Origin: Punica granatum
Lineage: Eukaryota > Streptophyta > Magnoliopsida > Myrtales > Lythraceae
DNA: 64,000 bases
Reading direction: 5' to 3'
Assembly (NCBI RefSeq): GCF_007655135.1
Contig: NC_045131.1
Span: forward strand, 4,960,001 to 5,024,000
The notes beneath the pieces were generated by a model. The model ran no database searches. It saw only the letters and a list, made by a program, of their open reading frames with translations, and was not told where the DNA came from. Both the position numbers and the translations under genes were made by a program. This document shows positions 35,939-46,636 of this stretch, one piece after another (position 1 is the first letter of the stretch; each line of letters starts with the position of its first letter).

Positions 35939-38305
35939 ATTATATCATGTTATAATTTTTCATTGATTAATAGTACACTATATCAATAATCTGTTCTGAT
36001 GATCGGGCTAGAGCATCTTCTACATCATGGATAGGATAAGGAATCTCTTGCAGTTTGGGGGCCAGAGTATCTATAGTCTCATAACCTATCTTCTTCTTCT
36101 GTAACTTTTTCTCTTAACTTCAGCTGAGCTGTAAAAAATTGTGAGGCCATGCTTAAATAAATAGCCACGTGGCAATTTAATTCTCTATTTGAATTAATGT
36201 GAGCTGGATTAACCAAACCGGTTTGATTTATAGGTCTAGTTAGCCTTTTTTAATTACTTTGCTCCTGAGAAATTACGTCGTCTTCCTTCCTTCTTCCACA
36301 CTAGGCGATTGAGATGAGAATTGTTCTGGCTTCGACGGCTACGACTCCATATGCTTCATCTTCAATCTTCATCTTAGTGCGTGGGGAATATTGGAAGGCC
36401 AGGAAGGTAGGTTTTAATCTCTTTCTCCCTGCTCCAATCAAAATTAAAGGGTTTCTTGATGAAATTACGTTTTGGGGGTACTAATATTCGGAGGTTATTA
36501 CTTGACAACTGTTGGGGGCTCACAACGTATTTGTGAAGATATTGCACTAACCATGATTGGACAAAGCCAACAACTTAATTTTGATGTAATTGAACAATTA
36601 TAAACTTTAGAGGTAGATTTTGGCCTTGGAATTACCGCCAAATTTCGTCTTTCAAACCCCAATTCACCCAATGTTTTCTCAAAACATAGCAGAGAGATGA
36701 AGATATGATAGATGCAGAGAAGAGAATTAGAAAAGCAATGGAGAAAGAAGAACCAAGAGAAGAGAGTATGGAGACCAACGAGTTCTGTGTGCAAAGGATA
36801 CAAGAGGATGAAACATTGGCTTGATTTTCATCACTGCCCTTGTCGATTCATTTGATTGTTTTGATTCAATCAATATGATGCAACCGGTCTGATTTTTGCG
36901 GATATGACACACCAATTTAGCAGATGTAACAGAAAATGTAACTAAAGGTAAAAATAAAGAAGGGGCCAAAGGTATTGGGTGGGAATAGAAAAAAAAAAGT
37001 GGGTGAAAATAGAAAAGTAATGAAAGTTATTGGACTAAATGTATAATTTTCTCAATTATATCATGCTATAATTTTTCATTGCTTAACAACACTATATCAA
37101 TCAGCTGTTCTGATGATCGGGCTAGAGCATCTTCTACATCATGGATAGGATAAGGAATCTCTTGCAGTTTGGGGGCCAGAGTATCTATAGTCTCATAACC
37201 TATTTTCTTCTTCTGTAACTTTTTCTATTAACTTCAGCTGAGCTGTAAAAAATTGTGAGGCCATGCTTAAATAAATAGCCACGTGGCAATTTAATTCTCT
37301 ATTTGAATTAATGTGAGCTGGATTAACCAAACCGATTTGATTTATAGGTCTAGTTAGCCTTTTTTAATTACTTTGCTCCTGAGAAATTACGTCATCTTCT
37401 TTCCTTCTTCCACACTAAGCGATTGAGATGAGAATTGTTCTGGCTTCGACGGCTACGACTCCATATGCTTCATCTTCAATCTTCATCTTAGTGCGTGGGG
37501 AATATTGGAAGGCCAGGAAGGTAGGTTTTAATCTCTTTCTCCCTGCTCCAATCAAAATTAAAGGGTTTCTTGATGAAATTACGTTTTGGGGGTACTAATA
37601 TTCGGAGGTTATTACTTGACAACTGTTGGGGGCTCACAACGTATTTGTGAAGATATTGCACTAACCATGATTGGACAAAGCTAACAACTTAATTTTGATG
37701 TAACTGAACAATTATAAACTTTAGAGGTAGATTTTGGCCTTGGAATTACCGCCAAATTTCGTCTTTCAAACCCCAATTCACCCAATGTTTTCTCAAAACA
37801 TAGCAGAGAGATGAAGATATGATAGATGCAGAGAAGAGAATTAGAAAAGCAATGGAGAAAGAAGAACCAAGAGAAGAGAGTATGGAGACCAACGAGTTGT
37901 GTGTGCAAAGGAAACAAGATGATGAAACATCGGCTTGATTTTCATCACTGCCCTTGTCGATTCACTTGATTGTTTTGATTCAATCAATATGATGCAACCG
38001 GTCTGATTTTTGCGGATATGACACACCAATTTAGCATATTTAACAGAAAATGTAACTAAAGGTAAAAATAAAGAAGGGGCCAAAGGTATTGGGTGGGAAT
38101 AGAAAAAAAAAGTGGGTGAAAATAGAAAAGTAATGAAAGTTATTGGACTAAATGTATAATTTTCTCAATTATATCATGCTATAATTTTTCATTGATTAAC
38201 AACACTATATCAATCAGCTGTTCTGATGATCGGGCTAGAGCATCTTCTACATCATGGATAGGATAAGGAATCTCCTGCAGTTTGGGGGCCAGAGAATCTT
38301 AACCT
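34945..38305. repeat. Three tandem units of about 1.1 kb built from the TIR element and its right flank
   Basis: The unit starts at TTCTTCTGTAAC (34945, 36094, 37208) and ends in flanking DNA with CTGTTCTGATGATCGGGCTA (35991, 37106, 38217) and a TAACCTATC segment. Units 2 and 3 are nearly identical; unit 1 is clearly more diverged. Units 2 and 3 lack the left inverted repeat but keep the right one and about 155 bp of flank, so the duplication joined flank to element interior. The junction lies in a CTTCTTCTT-type stretch, and the intact flank after unit 3 reads CCTCTTCTTCC there, which suggests short homology at the breakpoint. Confidence 0.9.
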
Positions 38306-38309
38306 ATCC

Positions 38310-40920
38310 TCTTCTTCCATGTGCACATTATCTTCAGAAAGTAGATGGGAAATTCTTCACCCTAAAACAAAAAGAGGGCAAATTCTTCATTCTTTCTGTC
38401 CCCCACCTTTCAACTTTCTTAAGATTCCCCACATGCATATATTTTTCCACAAACACATATATAGACGACATATACATGTGTGTATTTCTCTATCAGGCCT
38501 TTGGAGTGTCTTCATCAATCCAGAAAGCAAATGCTGGATCCTGCCTTTATTTCGCGGAATTATCATCTATATATGCACACATCCTTATTGTCATCTGCTT
38601 ATATTATAAGCTGAATAAGCTGACCAAAATTTGGAATATATACAAAATTTATAATTTTGTTAGTCTTTTTTTTCCAATCATAAGAGAGACCCGTGAGCTT
38701 AGTACAAAGATGATATATAATGCGAATTAATGGGTACATAAATTCCATCAGTGAGAATCGAGCTCATGGCATCTTAATTCTGAGTCGGCGCCTTGTGCCA
38801 CTGTTAGGAACGGGCCCAAAAATCATGTCTGGGGGGCAAGACTAAAATTGACATATATATATATATATGTATGAAATTAGATTTAATGTATATAACGCGA
38901 AAAGTAGAATTCATTAAAATAAAAAAATAAATTACAAATGTTCTCGACGAGCTCTCATAACCTAAAAGCTATTCAAGATTGTTTTCATTTTCAATGCTAC
39001 AAAAAATACAAGTAACCAAATAATCGTTTATCCAAGAATCTTCCATCTTATTATGGATGCGATCATCATTGAAAAAAATTATCTTAACCGATGCGGTAGT
39101 AACAACTAATATCAAATCCCAATCTCATAAGTAGGTAGACGAGTGGATACAAAAAATACCTTCTTGTAACAACCAACTTATGTGAAAGATTTCCGATACT
39201 TTTCATGTTCGAGAACTCTTCATACGACCTCATACGAAGAATGTAAGTTTCGAGTTGATTCTTAATATCATGTAAATTTGAATTCTATATTCTTAAAAAC
39301 TACAAAGAAATAATATATTAAAATTACTAAAATTTTTCTGTAACCTACTAAATTCAAGTTTATTGTCGATAAATATTTGAAAAGATAAGCCTACCGAAAA
39401 AAATATTTGAGAAGACATTTTATTCTTGAAACATGATTATTTATTAATATTCTTGGAAATTTCTAAAATATAAAATCTTTTCTTTTCAATTAAGAGAGGT
39501 AATTTAACTAGATTTGTGAAAAAAATTGGGACAAATCACATATATCTCAAGAGTTTTGTTTTGGCATCTGATTTATGGTTTTTTTTTCTTTCTTCTTTTG
39601 GCGAGATTTGAGGGCGGAGGGGAGCATTTACTTGGGCAGTCAGATCGAATAAAATAATATACTATTCTAGAGGAACTTACTATAGTTATGGGGTTTTTAC
39701 TTAGAATTTTATATATTTTTAAAGGTGACAAGGTGAATTTTGGGAATCTCAGGGGGGCATATGCCCCCCTAAAAGGGCTGTGGCCCCCGTCCCGAGTCAT
39801 TGTACTAAAATCCCTCCCTCGTTAGCCTTTTCAATATATATAGACAATCAGTTTCCTCTGTTGAATAACTTGGAAAATTTTGAAGGAAAAAAAAAACTTG
39901 GGAAATTGTCTTTTGATTTAAAAGGGGTAATGGTCTAATACAATAAATTAAAAATTCTAAATATTTAATAAAGAGATACAGATAGTTTTACCGAAATATC
40001 AAATTTAAGATTTCTTGATCACTAAATGAGGGCGTGCGTTATCGCACTACACCCTATTTGATATAACTTGAGAAATTGCTGAGCATAAAACCCGGTGAGT
40101 TTAAATATAAGGCAAATATTCCCCGAGTTGCCGATTAAATAAACTAATCTTCCATATATAGATACGTATCAAAAACTGCAGTGAAATAATGAGCAAACTG
40201 CTTTTCATTTATACGTTAATACTTTAGTCAGTAGATATATATCTTCAAAACGGGATCGTTGTCATACAAAATATATCTCGTCCATGACTGTAATTTGTTA
40301 TGAATTAGAGATTCCTATATGGTCGATAAAATTCGAACTTCAAATATACTATATATATGACACTGATTCAACCTTTTTTTTCCCAGTAAATCAATGAATG
40401 TTCATTAATAACAAAAACAAATACATGGTAAAATGTTCAAGAGAAAGATTATAAGGACATAAAAATACAACAGATTCATTGGGATCACTGCAAAGGAAAA
40501 GTACAATGTGATAAGAGCATATTCAATAAACATAGATACAATTGCATAAATTTTTCTAGTTTGTATGTTTGCTCTCGACTTCTTGCGATAACTCTACGTG
40601 GATCCTAGTCAATACTAAGAAGCAGAGCCTGATGCAATTCATGTAGAGGCTACTGATCTGCGAAAACAGATGAGCATGGCAATACATATGATTTAGCCTT
40701 ATATGCATATTATATACATATATCACATTACATGATTATCGAGTAATTTCCCATTAATATCAGGTTAATCTTTTGGGGAAAAGCCGAGAGCACTTATAAA
40801 AGTTACGATGTGACAGGCACCACTCTCTCGTTGTGCTCTCGATATGCTCACGCCACCTTCCTCATGTCATCTCCATCCCTTTGTGTAATAGCAATGTATA
40901 ATCTCCCCACAAAGATGATG
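38310..40920. other. Gene-free AT-rich region
   Basis: No supported gene. A segment with GGGGGGCAAG near 38830 and a hairpin-like GGGGGGCATATGCCCCCC near 39752 may be the two ends of a degraded inverted-repeat element of about 1 kb, but no target duplication was found. The frame at 38254-38730 has no recognisable domain. Confidence 0.45.
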
Positions 40921-40927
40921 CCAAGAT

Positions 40928-41245
40928 TTAGAGCGTTTGATTTTAGAGCTGAATTGAGTTGAATTTTGATTTTAATTAATTTGTAATGATTGTGATGTTG
41001 AATTATGAGAAAAAGTATGAAAAAATAATAAATAGTTGAAAAAAAATAATGATTGTATTGTTGAATTGAGAAAAAAATAATGAATAGTTGAGAGAATTTA
41101 TTATTAAAAATTAAATTAAATGGTTAAAAAAATTGAAGAAAAATAAAAAAGTAATAATTGTATTGTTGACTTTTATTGTATAGTGAGTAGAGTTAAAGTT
41201 ATAGTTAAAATTTTAAAATCAAATTGCGAAATCAAACGGCCGTAA
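40928..41245. mobile_element. MITE, family 1-like, with inverted ends
   Basis: The left end reads GCGTTTGATTTTAGAGCTGAATTG and the right end, in reverse, GGCCGTTTGATTTCGCAATTTG. The interior is AT-rich and repeats TAATGATTGTATTGTTGAATT. It shares interior sequence with 41606-41838. Confidence 0.65.
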
Positions 41246-41605
41246 CATCTACATAAAATTATACATATCTTTCCGAGTCCATATAACCCTTAACAATTTA
41301 AGCATGTGAAGATTATTATTATGGCATAACGTTAAAGGCTGGTGATCGAATCTTATAACTAATTAAGCAGTTAATTTGCATGGCTTTCCATCTGGATTGA
41401 AGGAAACGGAAGGAAATGAAAGGGAGAGAGGAAAATTTGTACGGAATTTTTTTCAAAGATTCTCTCCCTTTTACCCATATCCAAACAAGTTATAAATGTT
41501 ATAACGCCTTAACTAAGGATTCCGACCCAATCAAAATAGAACATCGTTACCCTTGTACCCAGGCCTCAGCTTAATTTGGTTAGCTAGCCGAACTTTTCCA
41601 GTGTG

Positions 41606-42010
41606 TTTGGTTTTAGAGTTAGATAGAGTTGAGTTTTGATTTTAATTGGGTTGTAATGATTGTGTTGTTGAATTATGAGAAAAAAAGTGAAAAAGTAATG
41701 TATAGTTGAGAGAATTTAATATTAAAAATTGAATTAAATAGTTAAAAAAATTGAAGAAAATAGAAAAAGTAATAATTGTATTGTTGACTTTTATTGTGTA
41801 ATAAGTAGAGTTAAAGTTAGAGTTAAAATTTTATGAGGTGTTTGATTTCAGAGTTAAAGTACATTTGATTTTGATTGTGGAAAATGACAAATGTTGTGTA
41901 GTGTGTTAAGTTAAAGTTAAAGTTAAAATTTTTGACTTGAAAAATATGTATTTTTGTTGTGTAGTAAATTGAGTTAAAATTAAAGTTAAAATTTTTGTGA
42001 TTTTAATCCT
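41606..42010. mobile_element. Two abutting MITE copies
   Basis: The first copy (about 41606-41838) begins GTGTTTGGTTTTAGAGTTAG and matches the element at 40928-41245. A second copy starts at about 41839 with GGTGTTTGATTTCAGAGTTAAAG and resembles the reverse complement of the element at 27066-27308 (GTGTAGTGTGTTAAGTTAAAG). The two lie end to end, as from insertion next to or into a related element. Confidence 0.6.
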
Positions 42011-42182
42011 GAAAATACACGGGCCTGACGACCGTAAGACCAAACGGACTGTTCAAGTGCAAGTGGATCAAGGAGTTTGCACATATGCATCCGAAGATCA
42101 GTTCATGCATCCTCCTAATAAAGTTTAAACTCTTATTTTTGGATTAAAAGAGGAGTTCATGAGGGCGCATGTAGAGAATCTA

Positions 42183-42434
42183 TCTATACTATTATATAAA
42201 ATCAAAGCATTTTCGTATGGTGTCACTTTTTATTCTTTAAAATACCACAAAATATTATTTTAATTAATTACAATAACTATATTTCATAAAATTTAGTAAT
42301 TTTATCAAATAACTTCTAATTTCGCTGACTCACTTTCTTCTTCACCTCACGCACTCTCTCTCTATTTTGTCAATTGTCTGCCTTCTCATTTTCCTTTTTT
42401 TTAACCGGAGCGTACCGCAGGTGCGTTCATCTAG
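42183..42434 (+). mobile_element. Short non-autonomous Helitron (252 bp)
   Basis: The 5' end reads TCTATACTATTATATAAAAT followed by CAAAGCATTTTCGTATGG, a typical plant Helitron start. The 3' end is CTAG, preceded by a GC-rich hairpin-like segment (CCGGAGCGTACCGCAGGTGCG). The element is inserted between A (42182) and T (42435), as Helitrons require. It is too short to carry Rep-helicase. Confidence 0.85.
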
Positions 42435-42435
42435 T

Positions 42436-43440
42436 AGATGATTAAAAAAGAAATGAGAGACTCGAATCCATCACTTCAAAGATTTTCGCATCTTAGAAAA
42501 ATAGATATGTTTTGTCTAGCGGTTCACTTTACTCTCAATATGTCTGACAAGTGTTATCTTCATTTTTATTTTTTTTTGTGAATGAGGGGGCCGAAGCCCT
42601 GACATCTTCTATTTATCGACAAGTAAGAAAGAGATTCGCTTAATTTATATTAATTAATATTTAACACGATTCCTAAACATATATATATTCATAATATTTC
42701 TTTTGGCGTAAAAGGGGGCATAAGCCCAAGAAATCAACTAGCTCGAACAAAGATGAGGCATGGACCATCCAAATAACATAACATCTTTCCTATAGTAAAA
42801 TGGAGCCAATCCCATCAGGAGTTTGGACGAATAAATACTCACCTTTTTTGGATTTATAGAGAGCTCTTTACTGGCCAGGTCGCCCTCTATGAGTTCTTCT
42901 ACAAAAAGTGTGAAGAACCACACAATTTCTTTTTATTATTATTTTTTGGCACTTTAAGGAGTTTGCTTTTTATATTACAACTAACCAACTAGTAATAACA
43001 CACCAGCTCCTCTTTTTTTTTTTTTTTTTTAATAAGAGACGGGTCTTAGCCCAAGCTTGAGACCAAGAGGTCTTATGTTACCTGTGTGGAACTTGATGTA
43101 CTCTTATATTTCCCCTTGTATCTATCCCCTTCTAACCCTATACTCATTTTTAACCCTGAAAAAAGAAGAAGAAGAAGAAGGAAGTTCAAAAGCATGCATG
43201 GACCACGATAACATCTCCAAACAAACAAGAGTTCTATAGCCCACCACCAGGACAGACACTAAAACGATGTACTCCTAATTATAAGAGTGACAGCGCATGA
43301 CGATTCCCCAATCAATCCGCACACTTGCATATGATTACCCTCGTGATAGGTGCGCTTCACTACCACCGTCCCAGTCACATTGAAGAATCTCCCTGATGTC
43401 CCGATGAAAATGACACCACAGTCCAGCCCCTCCCTTCCCA
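42436..43440. other. Intergenic region, upstream of the small gene at 43.6 kb
   Basis: No supported gene. Contains a T homopolymer near 43012-43030 and a GAA run near 43164-43182. The last part probably includes distal promoter sequence of the 43.6-kb gene. Confidence 0.45.
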
Positions 43441-43450
43441 CCAAAATTAG

Positions 43451-43464
43451 TGCATATATATATC
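43451..43464 (+). promoter_or_regulatory. TATA-like sequence of the small gene at 43.6 kb
   Basis: GCATATATATATCG lies about 120 bp upstream of the ATG at 43579. It is the best TATA candidate in that interval. Confidence 0.45.
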
Positions 43465-43578
43465 GCTCCCGAGATCACACTTCTCATCGACACATACCAT
43501 TTAAAGAAAAGGCAGGTAGGAGAGCAACACTCCTCATTCTCAGGCGTCTGACTTCTCCACTGTTTGTAGCCGGCCGAC

Positions 43579-43809
43579 ATGTCTTCTATTGCTGCAAACT
43601 GTGCTCCGGCCTACGTGATGCAGAAGCGCCAGGAAGAGAAGCTGGTGAAGATGGCAACTGAAGAGGAGAGATCATCAGCAATGTTTGACAGTGGAAAGAA
43701 TGCTGCAGAGGAGGAGGAGGAGGAGAACACTGGTGACTCATCATCAACAACAATGGCAGATAATAAGAAGAACAAGACGAAGAAGGTTCGCCCAACAACT
43801 GGGAAATAA
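43579..43809 (+). CDS. Small acidic-basic protein of unknown function (76 aa)
   Basis: Single exon. Begins MSSIAANCAPAYVMQKRQEE and is highly charged, with a run of acidic residues at about residues 44-49 and a lysine-rich tail (KKNKTKKVRP). It has no hydrophobic segment or signal peptide. The ATG follows a TATA-like sequence by about 120 bp, and the coding stretch is more GC-rich than its flanks. The N-terminal part is reminiscent of small uncharacterised plant proteins, but I cannot name a family. It could be a small nuclear or intrinsically disordered protein. Confidence 0.6.
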   Translation: MSSIAANCAPAYVMQKRQEEKLVKMATEEERSSAMFDSGKNAAEEEEEENTGDSSSTTMADNKKNKTKKVRPTTGK

Positions 43810-43906
43810 TAGTCCCTCCGAAAAATAAATAAATAAATCTCAAATCTGAGATATGAACTTAATAATGACACTCATCTATGGCATTATAAAGTTGTTTGTC
43901 TCAGTT

Positions 43907-43928
43907 CCTCTCTCTCTCTCTCTCTCCC
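43907..43928. repeat. (CT)n microsatellite
   Basis: A CT run lies about 100 bp downstream of the small gene's stop codon, perhaps within its 3' UTR. Confidence 0.85.
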
Positions 43929-44091
43929 TCTTACTGTGTAAGACGCATGCTATGTGTTATTTACGTGTTACAGACTGTAATGTATAAATATCTAGCATGT
44001 ATCTTTGTGGGTAATTTGTTGGCACTTAATTACGGTTAATTACTGACATCATTGTTGCTTCTTTACAAGGTATAAAGTCATGATCCAAACC

Positions 44092-44290
44092 GACATGAGT
44101 TGGCTCAAGCGATTTGGTATTTGTTCCCCTTAAATAATTAGGTTTCGGGTTCGAGTATTGTGAATATTGAAAAAAATCCATATTGGAAGAGATTTATCTC
44201 TTAGGGGACTGACTTGACTCGAATTGGATTAGTCGGCATTCACGGGGCTTTCTAATATCAAGGTTCATACCTAAAATAAAAAAAATCATG
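44092..44290 (+). mobile_element. tRNA-derived SINE, plus strand
   Basis: Box A TGGCTCAAGCG at 44101-44111 and box B GGTTCGAGT at 44148-44156 are spaced as in a Pol III promoter. The body continues with GAGATTTATCTCTTAGGGG and ends near TCGGCATTCACGGGGCTTTC, followed by an A-rich tail. It is the best-preserved of three related copies in the window. Confidence 0.7.
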
Positions 44291-44304
44291 ATCTGACTGA
44301 AATT

Positions 44305-44975
44305 CGGGTTGACAATCGGTGTCGTGTCGTGTTGTGTCTATATGGGTTGGGTGTAAACGGTTTAGTGTAAAAAATATCTAAATCCGAACATGACACGTTT
44401 ATTAAACGTGTCAAAAATTAAAAATCCGGACACGACCCGTTTATTCTAAGATTGACACTGATCTACGTACTTAACCCGTTTAATTTAGCGTGTCTAATTG
44501 TGTACGTGTAGCCATACCTACACGATACAACATGAATACTTAAAATGAATTCATCCCTGCAATATTTACATGATTAAAAACGACCAACACAATTTGAAAC
44601 CAACTAAATTATAAATGCAATATAATTATACAAAATCAGCATAATAAAGTACTAATAAACAAAACCACACTCACTATCCAATGAAAATATCACAACATAC
44701 TTGATCTAAGTTCACGAGTCAAAGACTAATGGCCTCATAAATGGGTAAATAAGTTAATAGGTTCACTAACATCATAAAACACCTTTAACTAAATGGAGAT
44801 TCATATTTATACGGGTTATATGAGTTGAACCCGTTAAAACACTATTATTTATACGGATTATGTGGGTTCGACTCTTTTAGACTGAAAATACGTTTAGTCA
44901 AATCAGAACCCGTTTAATTTTGTGTTGTATCTATGTCGTATTATTGTGTTATGTCAGAAAATACTAGCCCTATCT
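44305..44975. repeat. Dispersed repeat with CGTGTC and ACCCGTTTA motifs
   Basis: Starts with GGTGTCGTGTCGTGTTGTG and contains repeated GACACG, ACCCGTTTA-type and ACACGATAC motifs. Near the right end it reads CCCGTTTAATTTTGTGTTGTATC and ATGTCAGAAAATACTAG. This motif set is common in plant repeat DNA. I cannot assign a class and see no coding region. Confidence 0.5.
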
Positions 44976-44999
44976 GGTATTCATAACATATAGTATCAA

Positions 45000-46340
45000 C
45001 TCCTCAATCGGGACGACTCCAAAATGTGTAAATCATAGTAGTCTCCCTCGTGCTAATTTCATCCGGCCGCAGTTTATATACTTGAGCAGGGCATTCTAGA
45101 TTTTTTTCATTTTATTCTATTTTTAATTCTTTTTTCATTTTTGATTTTTTCTATTATGACGTGCAAGGGCCTTTACGTAAGCCCATGAATTGCCAGCCAT
45201 TCGGTAACAATTGCCCACATCTACGTATTTACTTTTGCTGATTGGTCAAAAACAAAATTATTTTCGGTAAAACACAAAATTATTTTCCAATGATAAGTGA
45301 AAAATGGATTTTGACTTCGGAAGAGGATTTTTCCGAATATGTCATATTTCCTAAACGGGGTTCAAATTATTGAGACGAGAAAGGAAATTATTTTTTGTCC
45401 TTTCCTTTTATAAATGGAACATTGATTTTGACATTTCTACGTCCAGCATGCATTTCAGCAATATTCAGTCCAAGATCTTATAGTAAACGTAACAATTAAA
45501 ACTTCATTGCCATCTTAATAAACTTCTTATTCTTTTGTGGAACTACTTCCTGAAACCTGTTTTGAAGTTTTCTTCAGTTCTTTAGAGGTCGAAGATCATC
45601 ACACTACATGGAAGGAGGATGAATTGTTGGTGTTGTGACAATAATCAATGGGCTTAACTGTCTCTTATACGCCTGTGGATGTGACATGTGAGACACTACA
45701 TCTGCAACGATAGAGTCGACAGTTGGATAGAAAATTATAAGATTTAATGACTTAAACGACTAACTATAAGAGTTAACCGTTACTTTATCAACCCTGTAAT
45801 CTAACTATTCTTCTTACCTGAGGTTTCGCAATATACAGTTAAACAAGGCCACGGGGAAGTCTTCAAAATATCTTAAGCTATTGACGATTTATTTTTATAA
45901 TATATTTTTCCCATTAAATAGTAAATAATTTGGATCATTAACAAATAGAATTACAAAGAATTTGAAATTACCAGCTAATTTCACTCAAAAAGAAAAATTA
46001 CCAGTTAATCTTGAATTCAAGTGTTACCAAAAAGGGAGGTATAAATTTCATTTAATATTAGCTTACAAGGGGTGTTGCAACTGGACAAAATGATGACTCA
46101 GACCCTAAACAAACAGCCAAAAGAGAGATTTAATTTGTTGTAATCTATTTATTAAAAGGCTCCAAACAATCTCCATTTCTTCCTCACCATGAACCCTAAT
46201 TGGATCAAATTGGACCGATTAGTCTCTTCCTTCTGGTAATGATAGGTCTAATTTCTCCTCCACAGCCTTCAACTCATGATGTACTCAATAGCCTTTCTTG
46301 TGTGATTCCTCTCATCTTAAAAGAATTATATATGTTTCAT
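45000..46340. other. AT-rich intergenic region
   Basis: No supported gene. The last 200 bp may hold the promoter and first exon of the ERD7-like gene: an acceptor-like TCGCAG ends at 46347, followed by an open frame with ATG at 46356. Confidence 0.4.
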
Positions 46341-46347
46341 TGTCGCA

Positions 46348-46476
46348 GATCAACCATGTTCGGCGGAAATACAGTTATGCGTCCTCATGGAAGCATCACT
46401 CAGATCTTCAAGTTTGAATGTGCGGCGTTGGTTCTGTTGAACTTCGATGAGAACAAAACCTTAAGGTACTATATGC
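46348..46476 (+). CDS. Possible upstream exon of the ERD7-like gene
   Basis: An exon-like stretch follows an acceptor (TCGCAG ending at 46347), contains ATG at 46356 and encodes MFGGNTVMRPHGSIT... to DENKTLR before a GTACTA donor. Its end phase would put the next exon (46637) into the wrong frame. The donor or acceptor choice must therefore be different, or the gene is broken here. Confidence 0.3.
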
Positions 46477-46636
46477 TTGGATTACATAAATTTCCTGTTC
46501 CGTCCAGGAACACTTCATTTTTTTCATTGTTCATATTAAATAATTTGTGCTCATTGATCATCAAAAACAAAACACTCTGAACATGACTTAGTAAGGTGTA
46601 ACTGATTCTGGCATTTGTGAAGTTTTCTCCGGCTAG

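Noticed and set aside
36498..38083. Minus-strand frames of 78-101 codons repeated in the tandem units
   Set aside because: They repeat because the DNA unit repeats; they differ by disabling changes between units and have no known domain.
38806..39800. A 1-kb inverted-repeat element with GGGGGGC ends
   Set aside because: The two ends are only loosely similar and no target duplication was found, so it was not listed as an element.
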